The notes under the pieces: generated by a model
The model's database searches: none
Told to the model about the DNA's origin: nothing
Seen by the model: the letters and a program-made list of their open reading frames with translations, nothing else
Program-made: the position numbers and the translations under genes
Part shown: in pieces, positions 9,681 to 20,639 of the stretch
How the letters are laid out: every line of letters begins with the position of its first letter
Position numbering within the stretch: position 1 is the first letter of the stretch
Assembly: GCA_963575745.1 (NCBI GenBank)
Contig: CAUYUJ010015511.1
Coordinates: 149,142 to 213,141 of the forward strand
Direction of reading: 5' to 3'
DNA length: 64,000 nt
Origin: Prorocentrum cordatum
Lineage: Eukaryota; Sar; Dinophyceae; Prorocentrales; Prorocentraceae

Positions 9681-11640
9681 GTGACGGCGTCGCCGACGCA
9701 CGGCCTGCCTGCCCGCTGCTAAAGTGTCTCCTCCGTCTTCGGTGTCCCCCTCGCCCATCAGATTATGCTGAAGCGTCCCACCCTCCTAAATCCCAATCTT
9801 TCAGTGTGAACCGAGGTTACGGGGTGTGGGGGTGTTTTTTCTGGAGCTGGCCCTCGCTGCTTTCAAGTTTCGGGTGCCCTGGAAGCCAGGGCCCTCGAGC
9901 GAGGCCCAGACTGCCGCCGCTGGCGGCGCGAAACCTTCGAAATGGCAGGCTGTGCGTGCCGCGGTGTGGTGAAAATCCATCTCTGGCCATCTCATCGCTC
10001 TGTCTTAAACCTCCTCTTTCTTATCCTCCTCTCCTTCTCGCCCCTTCTCCTCGTCCGCTCTTCTTCCTCATGGATACCACCAGACAAATTGGCGGACGGA
10101 CCTGGCCATTCACGCCAGGCCGTCTTAGAGTTTGTTATGCAAGGGTAAAGCCTTCCAGAGGTATGGCGGGGACGTTCTTGAATTCTGGCTCCCGCCTCAA
10201 ATACTTCTTCACTGCATCGTGCTGCATCTTAAACTGGAATGATCGACAGTGCCACGGAAGGAGAGCAGGCCATTTTCAGTATGTGACTCTCGCATGCGAC
10301 CTCATCAGTCGTACGGCGCTACTTACATCTTGGATTTGCACCATATCTCTGGGCGTAATGGTGGCTTAGCGGACTGGCCCTTCCCAACCCCCTTCTTCTC
10401 TTTCGAGATTTACCCAGCCCACTTCTCGACTGCGCAATATCCGCCGTTGCCTAGCAACGCGAAAAGGGTGGCTCGCGCAGCACAAGCGCACGTGTAGAGG
10501 CAGCGCCACTCGCACAGAGGCATGCGTCATGTCATGGTTGCCGATTGGATGGGTTGTCTGCTTCAGGGACACACAGGATGGATTTGTAGTCGACCTCTGG
10601 GACCGACGTAGCCTCAACGGTGCTTTCCAAAGCCGACTAACATCGAGCCACATCGGAGCCGAAAGTGTTGCCCCAACCACCTAGCGCTCCTGGAGGCGCC
10701 CTCTTCGGCCATGGGGCCATCTTGGCCCCAGCGACCGCCTCCTCCCCCGCGTCTCATTCCCCTCCTCGTCCTGGGCTCAGACCCCCGATCGACGTAGCGC
10801 TTCGTCGCAACGTGAATCCCGGTGGGGTCAGGAGCCCTTTCCCGGGACAATTTCTTCATCCTGACTCGTCTGTTGACGGACGGTCCTAGAGATTTGTCAG
10901 GGCCACCAGGTGACGAAATCTGCAGAAAAACCGTCCGTCGTGATTACTTCTCGACGCGAGTGGCGTCAAAACTCTACCCCAAAACCTGACCGGGGGCGCG
11001 CTCCGACCATAATTTCGAGGCGGATCCAACCGTGGCGACAGGGAGCCTACCCGAGGCGGAAAAGGAACGACAATCGCCAACATCGATCCTCGATGTTCGA
11101 ATACACGCGAATCTCAATTTCTGAGCGAATCTTGCCGCCCCCGCCCGCGCTCCGTCTGATGCCATGAGCACAAAGCTGTCGTGGTTTTCGGTCAGCTCGC
11201 CGACTGAGAATTCGGGCTCGGTGGAAAGCCCGAAAGGCACGGCGTGGAAGTCGCCTCTTCGCAAGCCGTAGGGATGAGAGGGGAGCGGCGATTACAGACT
11301 GCCGGCGGACTGCAATTTTAAATCCGACCTTTGTTCCTTCATGTCGATCTCACAAGGGCCGTTTCCAGACCCAGGACCATGACGATGGACTACACCTGGG
11401 AAATGAATGGGAACCTCTGGGGCCCACGGGTGGAACAAAAACAATACATCGGGGGTCCGCGGGGGGGGGGGGGTTAGGCCACGACCAAAGATCCAAAATC
11501 ACAATTCTTGGACGCCCCTGGGCCCCCGTTTGGGCCTCCGGGAAGTTTCCCGTGGCCACAGCCGCATACGCCTCGGAATGTTGACCACAGCGCATCGCTG
11601 TGTCATCGGCAGAAGGCAGTGTTTGACTTTGAAATGGCGA
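9681..11640. other. Non-coding stretch
   Basis: No family recognised in six frames. It holds a pyrimidine tract (about 10,008-10,070) and a 13-base G-run near 11,461. Short open frames on both strands look like chance. Confidence 0.4.
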
Positions 11641-12125
11641 AGCTTGGTTGCATAATGTACCCATAGTGGTGACGTCTATATATATATATATGCACACAAG
11701 CATGCGTACATGCAGATGGCACACCACAACCGTACATTATAGTATACGAGATGCACTCCATGATGACATGCACGTGTGCAAACTAACACACTACACTACA
11801 CGACATTGTGATATCATATGGTCTATAATCACACAAAAGCAATGTATTAAACGGCGTTGCGGCATGATGCAGTACGTAACGGTGAAATATCGCATGCGAT
11901 ATTGAAGTATGATGTGCTATAACGAAATAGAAATGGGGATTCCTTGTGCAGTCTAAGCTGATACCACATACACTACCAGAGTTGTTAAACTTGATGTGGT
12001 AGAAGATAGCAGCCATGAGCATTATTCTGCAATGGTAAAATGCGCTAGTGCGTGGTGTGCTGTGCTAGAACAAAGTGCCTTAACATATACGACCACATGG
12101 TACAACATACGGTGATCCTGTATAT
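11641..12125. other. AT-rich island with a TA microsatellite
   Basis: Base composition drops sharply compared with both sides. A (TA)n run lies at about 11,679-11,693. No coding signal. Confidence 0.4.
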
Positions 12126-12139
12126 ATAGATAGGTCAGC

Positions 12140-12720
12140 AACCCTTAACTCCGTGGGCAAGGGAACTACATCTTGACCCACAGACTGGGACGCAGGCAGA
12201 GCTCATGATGACACTGGTCCCACTTTATCCCTGGGACCGCAGGCTACACGCCACGATTCGATCAGAGCAGTGCATTCGCGCGAGCACACTTGCCATTGCC
12301 AGGATCGCCGTCCTCAAGTTCGAGAGCGTGCGACCGTCAAAACATTCTCAAGTGTAAGAAGAACACGTCCAGGAATCTCGACGCGAAAGGGAGGAGGAGG
12401 GGACGCATGTGGAGCAGACAAAGCTTGAGCCCAAATGCTGGCAAATGCAACCAGACGGCCAGACTTGGCCACGACACGAAAAGCGAAGAAACCTCAATGA
12501 CTGTTGACATACGAACAACCCGTCAACTCCGTGGCCAAGGGAACTACATTCTGACCCACAGACTGAAACGCAGACAGAGCTCAATATTACATCAGTCTCT
12601 AGGCTACACGCCGCGACTCGATCTGAAACAAATCGGTTCGTACGAAAACGCGTGCCATCGACAGGATCGAGGCCCGAAGGGTTCGAGCACGTGCGACCCT
12701 CAAAAAGTTCTCGAGAAGCA
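12140..12720. repeat. Direct duplication about 380 bp apart
   Basis: The segment from about 12,140 to 12,360 recurs at about 12,520-12,720. Both copies contain TCCGTGG(G/C)CAAGGGAACTAC, then CTGACCCACAGACTG-like sequence, GGCTACACGCC, and a GTGCGACC(G/C)TCAAAA end. A third related piece is at 18,750-18,835, matching 12,420-12,505 up to CCTCAATGACTGTTG. Confidence 0.6.
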
Positions 12721-12918
12721 GTTGCAAGATGCCTTGCAGGAGTCCAAAGGCCTGGCTGAGAGAGGGCACGGAACAGCTTATTTGGGAGGTGAGTAGCAGC
12801 GGCCGCCTCGCGCTGCTGTTCAGGCGGCAGCCGCTGCAAAACAGCGTGAAGACGGGCATGTTCCCCATCTCGTGATGCACCGAGATGGTCAGCCAATTTC
12901 CCTGGCGTCGCACCTCCT

Positions 12919-12921
<3 letters not shown>

Positions 12922-12972
<51 letters not shown>
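12922..12972. repeat. (GT)n microsatellite
   Basis: 51 bases of uninterrupted GT. It produces spurious His-Thr repeats in minus-strand frames. Confidence 0.95.
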
Positions 12973-12973
<1 letters not shown>

Positions 12974-12984
12974 TTTGGCGCGCA

Positions 12985-13300
12985 CGCCAGTAGCGGGTCC
13001 GTCGCGGCGCAAGCAATGCGGGATCTGACGGAGGTACCAACGCAAGGGGTTGCAGCCGAATCCCCGAAGTACTTCTCGACGTGCTTGAGGCCGAAGAGGA
13101 ACAGGAAGTGCTCGCCAGCGAGCTGCGGAAAGACGATCGAGCGCAATCGCCCTGGCCACCCATCGCTGTAGTCGTAAGCACCCGTCTTCGAGGGTTTGCT
13201 TGGCTCGGAAAGCGAAAGCCTGCACCAACGGTCGCGGCGCGCGTGAACCTCGGGCGCCGGCGGCCTGGCGTTCGAGCGGCGGAGTGAGCGGCCCGCGCCC
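12985..13300 (-). pseudogene. Unrecognised conserved-looking minus-strand frame
   Basis: The minus frame reads TGAYDYSDGWPGRLRSIV, LAGEHFLFLFGLKHVEKYFGDS, with balanced composition unlike the surrounding Arg/Pro-rich shadows. It is cut off by the GT microsatellite. No family recognised. It lies downstream of the decayed element at 13.9-18.4 kb and may be part of it. Confidence 0.3.
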
Positions 13301-13879
13301 AGCCGCATGTAGAAGTCGAATCACAGGACGCCTAGAAAGGGGGGAAGCACTGGAGCATGTCGTCGGCGATCTAGCAGGCCAGCTCCCGGTGGCAAAGGTC
13401 GCGCGCCCCGCCCGGCTCGAGGTCCCGCCTCTCAGCCAGCGCCGCGCGGCTTCTGACATAGAACCTCCAGTCCTTGCGAAGTATCTCAGGGCGGCGCCAG
13501 GCGTGGCCGCGCATGGCGGGGCGCGCTGCAGACCGCGGCTGCCCGCCCAGATGCAACTGCTCCACGCGGCGCTCGAGGGCCTCGCGCGCCATGGGCAAGC
13601 CCGCCGCGGCTAGCGAAAGCGATGACCTATCAATGCCCTCGGCGTAGGCCCGCCGGTCTCCAGCAGACCGAATGGCGCGGGTTCGCTAAAAACGCAGACC
13701 ACTCTCATCGCCCACCCGCTGCGCCCAGGCGACGGCCGGTCGGGCCCGCGCCCGCGGGGGCGTCGCCCCGGCCAAGGGCGAGGCCCAGCAGCGCGGGAGG
13801 CCCTTGAGCTCGGAGTCCGGGCGCTGGGCGCCGGCCCGAGCGTCTTCTCGAAGGCCCGCTTGCCGGGGGCCTGCCGGGG

Positions 13880-14680
13880 GCGCGCCGCGCCCCTCGCGGG
13901 GCCGCCCAGGCGCGGCGCAGGCGAGTGGGCGGCTGCGAGACTGGTCCCCCGCTTCCACTTTGACCTGCCGCCTTGAGCTGGCAGCCCCACTTCCCCTGGG
14001 GGATCCCGCAAGGCCCTGGGCACTCGCATGTCAGCCCAAGGCGCGATGAAGCGTCGCAGTTAGTCGCTGGCAAAGTCGGCTTCTTGTAAGAGCATCAAAA
14101 TCCGAAGCAATGACGCTCGACAGAAAAAGCGCCCGCATAGTCCGAGGCATCCTCGATCTCACGCTGGCGAGACAGGGGCGAGGTCTCGGGTTTCTCGAGA
14201 GAAGGGAAAGTCGTCGCTTCAGCGCAAAGTCGGATCAGCTTAGCAGCGAACCGAACGTGCCCCCGAGAGACCCTCACAGAGGCCTACGAGGGCCACCACT
14301 TATGCGCAATGCTCCAGGGTGTACAGGTGGCCCCAGATATGTAGATGCCATATCCGACCCGTCTGGATCCACTTGGCCACCGCGCCCTGAGACCTGCGCT
14401 TCGCGGGGTCGAAATCCGGCCCCTCCTGGAAATCAAACGGCGCGGCCGCCCTGAGGCCCGCCTCCGCAAGCCCCGACGTCAAAGCACCGCATCCCGAGCG
14501 CAGCCCCATAAATTCTGGCGCGAAGCGTCTCGATGAAGGCGGGGGCGATGCGCGATGATGGGGGAAGTCGAAGCGGCTGGTTGACCCGTCTTGCGTCGGG
14601 CTGAGAGAATAGTCTGCGTCGGGAACTGATCCCTGAAGTTGGGGGCGGGCCCGGGCCCTTGGCAATCCGACCCGGAACTC
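13880..14680 (-). pseudogene. Methyltransferase-like domain of the second RT element
   Basis: Spread over three minus frames. LRSGCGALTSGLAEAGLRAAAPFDF (about 14,510-14,440) is the SAM-binding motif I region. GRIWHLHIWGHLYT (about 14,360-14,320) is where the 'GTPC' or PPC motif should be, now lost. RFAAKLIRLC...FPSLEKPETS (about 14,260-14,180) matches the 'LENPxxS' motif. HCFGFD follows, and KWG...KAAG...RLRRAWAA (about 13,990-13,890) matches the C-terminal end. The catalytic Cys is gone. Order RT, RNase H, methyltransferase is the same as in the element at the start of the window. Confidence 0.45.
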
Positions 14681-15289
14681 GCGAGAAAAAGAAGTCGAGG
14701 CAGTGAGGCGCGAGTGGCCTCGAGAGCAAGTGGCATCGTTCGTCCTTCTGCCGTCGTCGAATCACATGGATCCTTCATCTGTCGGGCTTCATCTGGATTC
14801 CATGCATCGCGATTGGAGGTCGACGCCGCGGCCAACGGGGCAGGCGGTGCACCTCCGAGACAAGCGCGCAGGCCGAAGCCTTTTTTCGCCCGACCCTTCT
14901 CGACGCAGCACGGCGATGGAAGCTTGTCAGAGAGAGCCAATAGCCGCCGACCACGTCCTTGCCGACCGGAAGAATCCCTTCGACGAGCCACCAAAACCAC
15001 CCCCCTCCTTCACGTGGATGGCCTCGCCTCTTATCCACGCCCCCTCGAGAAGAGCGCGCAGACGACCGGGGTCGACGACGTCGCCGGGAAGGGCGGGTGC
15101 CATGCCAGCGGCCCCCCTTGCACTGTCTCCGCTCTGCGCCTTGACGCTCGCGGGATCTCGGGCGCCCCGCGCCAGACGCCAGAAACCTGGACAGAGCTAG
15201 GGGCCCATCAGACTCCAGAAGCCACCGCGGAGCAACTTGCGTCGAGCACCTCGACTTCAGCAGACCACCCAGCATACGGGTGCGGCAGG

Positions 15290-16405
15290 GCCCCTGGAGC
15301 TCTCAAGAGGCCCCCGCGAACCCCCATCCACCTCCACGAACCGCCGGGGCCACTTCCCCGTGCCGAAGCTACGGGGCCCCTCCGGGCCAATTGGGGCGCC
15401 CGTGACGGCGCGCCCCTTCCCCGACGCACCCCCGCAGCAGGCTCGCTCTGAGGGGGGCGCTGACAGTCGAGCCTCGGACAGGAGAACAAGTCCAGCCAGC
15501 GCTCTGAACTCTCGCTCGACCCTGCCACGGATTTCGGACGAGCGCCCGAGGGCACCAGAACCGCAAAGATAGGCGCGGTTAAAAACTGACATCGCTGGCC
15601 CCTAGGAGTGCCAGGTAGAGAATGCAACGCCCGAGCACGACGCGCACCGCGACGCCCGTCACCCAGCGCAACTTGAGGAACGACAAATGCTTTCCGAGGT
15701 GCGGCAGCCCAGCTCGCCCACCCTTGCGACGGATGCCGCGCCTCCGCCTGTCCATCGCGATGCCCGCGCTCTCGACTAGCATCTCGTCGCCGCCCTCCTC
15801 GTGCAGCGCGAAGCCGGCCTCTTCGAGCTCCTTCCTGATCCCCGCGCAGTCGGCGACCGCGTCTGAGTGGGGGGCCCGAGGGCGGCGAGGTTGTCTGCGC
15901 GCGCGCAGGTGACTGACTCAGCTCGCAGGCCTGGGGCCGGCATCCCTTCTCGCGCCGAACGATCGCCCCCCCGATCGCCGCGGAGGCGAAGTGTTTGACC
16001 GAACCAGCGCATAATTGCAAGGCCCAGCGCCGGCCCAAAGGAGACGGGGAACACCTTTCCAGAGGGCCTGGCCGGGCGGGGCGCCAAAGATAGTTGTCGA
16101 AGATCTGCCGGGGGCCAAACTGTGGGTTCATCGAGGCCGAACCACTCCGCCATCGACTCGACAGAGAAATCGCAGCACGCGCCCTCGACGTCGCCGACCT
16201 GGGCGGACAGCGCGGGCACCCCCGCGAGTGGTCCGCGCCCCTGGCCGAGGGCGGCCAGCCCGCCCTGGTCTTGCCAGCCGTTGAGCTGCGCCGGGGCCCC
16301 CGCCCCCCCGCGCTTGGCCATGGGAGGCGGTCGGCGATGACAGTCGGGCGCCAAGGTGTCGACAATCAGCCGAGTCCTGCGACGCAGCGACTTCCGCGCG
16401 GACAA
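15290..16405 (-). pseudogene. Reverse transcriptase and RNase H start of the second element
   Basis: GACCDFSVESMAEWFGLDEP (about 16,190-16,130) is the motif A region; GKVFPVSFGPALGLAIMRWFGQ (about 16,060-15,995) is motif B. ADNLAALG (about 15,895) is the 'VDN' active-site motif with its Asp kept. HLGKHLSFLKLRWVTG (about 15,710) is the thumb; REFRALAGLVLL...SERACCGGASGKG (about 15,520-15,410) is the connector into RNase H with its catalytic Asp changed. Reading needs at least three frame changes. GC is extreme here and many long frames on both strands are by-products of that. Confidence 0.5.
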
Positions 16406-17039
16406 GATCCCGACCTTCGCCTTGATTGACGCGGGCCCTGAACCCCAGGGGGCCCTTCATTGTCCAGACGGGCTCCGCGCTCGCGGCGTAGCGAGCGGCC
16501 CGCAGGGCCTGAATGCGGGGTGCCCCTCGTCCCAGGCATCGATCCCGGGCGGCCAGCGGGCGAGGTGCTTCCCGGGATCTGGCGAGAAAGCCGCCTCTTC
16601 GAGCGGCGGCCAGTCGACGGCGGGCGTCGGCGCCGCCGTGCCTTGTGCGAACTTCAGAAGATCGGGCCGATGCGGGGCGAGGTTCTTCTCGCCGACGCAG
16701 TGCGTCATTCGCCTTCAGGGCCCCCCCGAAAGCCCCTCGCGCTGCCATCGCCGTCGGCGCCGGCCCGAAGCTGGCCGCGAAGTCGCGCGAGCGGCCCGCC
16801 GCAGCGGACATGGCGTCGACGCGGGCGAAGTCCCAAACCAAGCGCCCACGGCGCGGATCGAAGACGGCATCGACACAGCCAGGGCATTCAGGCTGCGCGC
16901 CGCCTCGGCCGCGCGGAGCTGACGGCCCCGACGCGCATTGAGCGTGGGCGGCGGGCGGCGCGGATGGGGGCGCGCGATCGCCAGGCGGGGCCGCTCGTGA
17001 AACCGGCAGCGGGAGCGGGCCCCCACGCTGGGGCCCACT

Positions 17040-18350
17040 TCCTCTGGACAAGAACTCCCCGCTCAACACTCGGGAGGCGCGGCAGGGGGGCGCCTCCCCC
17101 TCGCCCCCCCAACCTCCTGCGAGGCGTCGCCCATGCCCCGCCTGCCAGCCGGCGGGAAAGGCCATCGCTTCACCATTGGCCTTCGGTAGAGGATCGCGGT
17201 CGGCGGTGCGGCGACGTTCTGCCGCCTGCCCCCCGCGCCGCTTCCGCCGCGCCTCCGTCGCCTTGGCCTTCTCCTGCTGATCCCCGCTGAGCCGCTGAGT
17301 GCAGCCACGCCGGCGGGCGCCGCGGATCTCGTTGCTCGAGCCGATCGTGCCGATGTCTGGGCCACTGAAGACGAGGTGCTTCGGGTTCCTTCCGATGGTC
17401 TCCTGAATTTCGTGGACCCCCCGCACCGCCTGCTCGGCGAAGTCGAGATTGGCAGGGTCCACTTGGTCATGGGCGATCCCGCAGAGGCCTCGCGATCTGA
17501 ACGAGGTTGCAATGCTCATGCGCCACCGACGCGTTCTCGCCGCCCCCGGACTTCCTCATGAACGCGTTGAGCCACACCTGCAACTCGCCGCCATTCTCGA
17601 AGACAGACGCGAGGAACACCCGCGTCGCCTTGGGCCCTGGACGCGGCCAGTCCGCAGAGGCCTTCGGCGTCGCGATCTCCATGGCCCTCTGCAGCGTGGG
17701 AGCCCTCTTCTTGGCCGAGTTCTGGAAATGACCAAGAAGCCGAAGGTCTCCAGAGGCACCGCCAGCAAGGCCAGGACACTTCCGAGCAAGCCACTCGTCC
17801 TCGTCGGAGCCCTTCTTCACGAGATCCTCGAGCTCCGTCACCCCGTTCAGCAACGGGGACCTCGCCACCTTCACCCCGTCGTCGCGATCCTGCGTTGAGT
17901 ATGTAAGCTCCGCCGCCGTGGCGAGTCTGTCGAACGAGTCTGACGGCGGGTCAGCTACGCGCCAGTACGAGCCTGCAGCACCAGGGACACCATGCACCTC
18001 GGCGACCCCAAAGATCTCAGCGATCCCGCGGGGCTGCCCCCGCATCGTGACGATCCAGGCGTTGGCGCGCTGAGGCCCCTGAACGTGTGCGGCATCCCGG
18101 CCAGCTCCACCGTGAAGACTCCGTTCCTCGCGAGCGGCTGGACCTCCACCCCATTGCACTCCTCCTCGTAGACGTCCCCGTCCGTGACCCCGACGATGGG
18201 ACAGCACGCGGCGATGGTAATGGAACCCTCCGCCATCATCCTCGTAGCGAAAGAAGATTCTGCAGCCCATCAAGTCCAATTGACCGCCGCCATGCCTCGA
18301 ACTCCTCACGGGACGATGGTCCCTGCAAGGCCGAGATGCGACCAGCACTC
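17040..18350 (-). pseudogene. Gag-like N-terminal region of the second element
   Basis: The minus frames give DLVKKGSDEDEWLARKCPGL, HDQVDPANLDFAEQAVRGVHEIQETI (about 17,480-17,400), LVFSGPDIGT and QQEKAKATEARRKRRGG. This order (a hydrophilic domain, a helix with 'DPANLxxxExxxRxxQ', then a Lys/Arg/Glu coil) is the region that precedes the RT in this class of dinoflagellate element, and a shorter version (ELAMRRMQGIER) is seen at 90-125 on the plus strand. A frameshift lies near 17,480. Function is inferred from position. Confidence 0.4.
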
Positions 18351-18839
18351 GTCACCCTCCTGACAGCCGTCCTGCGGCCGACCACGATGCCCCCGACGAA
18401 GCACGCCCAGCTCAGGCCCAGGGATATATCGAGAGAAAGCGACCGCCCGCCATCCGGCAGGGCCCTCAAAGAAAGATGATCCACTCGAGCAGCCCGGGCA
18501 AATCTTTGGCGCAGGGCAACTGTAACTTGGCGCCGCTGGACACACCACTGGGAGTCCCACCGCCTCCCTCGAGATCTCGAGCACCCGCTCACAAACGTCC
18601 GCTGCCGCCGGGAGAGACGGCCAAACGCTCTCGCACCTGGTCGGGATCACCGCGTCGCGCGCCACGGTGTATGTGAAGTGGGCCACAGAAGTCCAGGACA
18701 GGGCCCACTCCAGCATATGCCGAATGACTCCTTGCAAAAGGCAAATCTTGAACCCAGGCAATTACCTATGCAAGCAGACGGTCAGACCTGGCCAGGACTC
18801 GCGACGCAAAGCAACCTCAATGACTGTTGGAATAGTTGT

Positions 18840-18895
18840 ATGTGTGTCTATACACATATATATATATATGTATATATATATATATGTCTAGATAC
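18840..18895. repeat. (TA)n microsatellite, palindromic
   Basis: Alternating T/A with TATG/CATA steps at about 18,850-18,885, directly before GGCCCAAGA-type satellite. Confidence 0.8.
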
Positions 18896-18899
18896 CACC

Positions 18900-19240
18900 G
18901 TACCCGGAAGGCACCCCCAAAACCGCCCCATGACGGCTCAAAAGGCCCCCAGGAAGGCCTGAACATGGCCCAGGAGGGCCCCACAACGGCCCTAGAGGTG
19001 CCGAGTGCGGCCTTCGAGGGCCCAAACATAGCCCCAAAAAGATCCCAAAGAGGGGAGCACGAACCTAAACTTTTCGCAGCAACAAGCCCCAGGAGGCCCG
19101 AAGGAGGCCCCAAAAAGGTAACAATAGACCCCGAAGAGGCCCCGATGACCCCCCCCAAAAGCCCCAAAACGGCCCCCACGAAGCTTCAAAACTGCCCTCA
19201 AGAGGCCCCCGAGACGCCCCCCGCGACCTCCTAACGAACA
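18900..19240. repeat. GGCCCAAGA-type satellite block
   Basis: Imperfect 10-12 bp units such as GGCCCCAAAA and GGCCCAGGAGG without higher order. Same family as the blocks at 22.7-24.2, 26.65-26.8, 30.8-30.93, 31.86-32.04, 53.5-53.8, 59.3-60.5 and 63.77-63.93 kb. Confidence 0.7.
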
Positions 19241-19302
19241 TCCTAGACGACTACAGCCCACAACCCAGGCACGGTGGCAGGTTGGGCCGAAGGCCATATA
19301 CA

Positions 19303-19340
19303 CTAGAACCACGCGCGCACTGCGCGCGCAAGGGTTCTAG
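19303..19340. repeat. GC-clamped palindrome, left member
   Basis: CTAGAACC, then GCGCGC, a short loop, GCGCGC, then GGTTCTAG: the ends pair to form a hairpin. A near-identical palindrome is at 19,721-19,759. Confidence 0.75.
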
Positions 19341-19439
19341 CACGCTTTAGGTGTAATCGGATGTGCTGGACATCGGAAGACATATATTGTCACACATGTC
19401 GTGTCTCTCAGGGAGCTGCACCTGCGGCCCCAGAGACAG

Positions 19440-19720
19440 ACTTGGCTTAGCGCCCCCCCGCCCACGTCCGCACACCATTCACAGAGATCGCGCCCAACAA
19501 GGAGCTCGACCTACGTCCCCCAAAACAATTTCGCAGCATGGCACGCCTCTCAGGCGAATCGTGGCCCGCAACTAACTGTATTTGTGGCACCATAGGGAAA
19601 CTTCATGCGTCGCCCAGCTCACGTCGGCACACCTCTCACACGGATCGCGGCCCGTTCCACCGACGGTCCCAGAGAAAAGGTTCGCATCCCGCCCCCCCGC
19701 CAATTTCGGCACACCTCTTG
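19440..19720 (-). repeat. Degenerate copies of the about 90-bp satellite
   Basis: Three to four diverged units carrying CGGCACACCTCT and GATCGCGGCCCG, the reverse complement of the units at 57.28-58.13 kb (AGGTGTGCCGAAAT). Bounded by the two palindromes. Confidence 0.5.
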
Positions 19721-19759
19721 TAGAACCACGCGCGCGCTTCGCGCGCGCTGAGGTTCTAG
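19721..19759. repeat. GC-clamped palindrome, right member
   Basis: TAGAACCACGCGCGCGC, loop TT, GCGCGCGC, then GGTTCTA. Same structure as 19,303-19,340. Confidence 0.75.
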
Positions 19760-19864
19760 TCACAGCTGCGTCACGTTTTAAGGCTCTCGCTTTCGCTCGC
19801 CTGAAGGGCGGCATTACGAAGTCCGCTGCATGTGGGCGTCGCAGAGCCTCCATCCGCCTCGGCA

Positions 19865-20018
19865 CCCTCCCTCTTCTCCATCCCTCGTCATCGTCCTTTC
19901 CCTCCTCCTCAACTTGCCCTCGTCCTCCTCGTCCTCCTCCTCTCCGCGCTCCTGCTCATGCTCCTGCTCTCCCTCCCCATTCCCTCCTCCTCCTCCTCCT
20001 CCTCCTTTTCGATACTTC
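19865..20018. repeat. Pyrimidine tract (TCC/CTC)n
   Basis: Nearly uninterrupted C/T with TCC trinucleotides; no coding. Confidence 0.7.
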
Positions 20019-20149
20019 ATAATCATGTATCCTGGTCGTTTTCATCTGTCGTGTTATCGTGTTTTATGTTAGTGATGTTTCGTTTTTCGTCCGCTTCCTC
20101 ATCCTCCTCCTCCGCCTCCTCCTCGGAATTGCATGCAGGTCATGTAGTT

Positions 20150-20600
20150 ATGTGCGTATGTGTGTGCAAGTATGTATTTGAGTACGTCTATATGTTTGTA
20201 CGTAAGTATGTATGTATGTACGAATGCATGCATATGGTTATGTATGTATGTAAGTATGTACATATGTGTGAACGAATGCATGTACGTAATTATGTCTGTA
20301 CGTACATGTGTACGTGTGACTGGTTGCGCGTATCATGTGTGTATGTAATTACGTACGTGCGTGTGTATGTATGTATGTATGTATGTGTGTATGCATGTGA
20401 TTAGGTATGTATGTATGTGTGTGCGTATGTTTGTACGTACGTATGGGTGGGCGCATGGTTGCGTGAATGTATACATGCACGCATGCATGCATGTGTGTAT
20501 GTCTGTAGGCAGGTATATTTGTATGTATGTACGTACGTACGTGTGCATGTATGGCTGTATGTCTGTATGTCTGTATGTGTGTGTGAATATCTGTATCGAG
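20150..20600. repeat. Imperfect (GTAT)n tract
   Basis: About 450 bp of GTAT/GTGT/GTAC tetramers with single-base variants. Open in several frames on both strands, giving Met-Tyr-Val-Cys or His-Thr-Tyr frames with no protein meaning. Confidence 0.9.
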
Positions 20601-20639
20601 TTGCGCCTGTGAACCTGCATGTGCGATGTATTTTTTTGA

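Noticed and set aside
12599-13459. 286-codon minus-strand frame with a His-Thr run
   Set aside because: The run is the GT microsatellite; a different minus frame (12,985-13,300) looks more like protein.
14639-15451. 270-codon plus-strand frame
   Set aside because: It lies opposite RT and methyltransferase homology on the minus strand and has shadow-like Arg/Pro composition.
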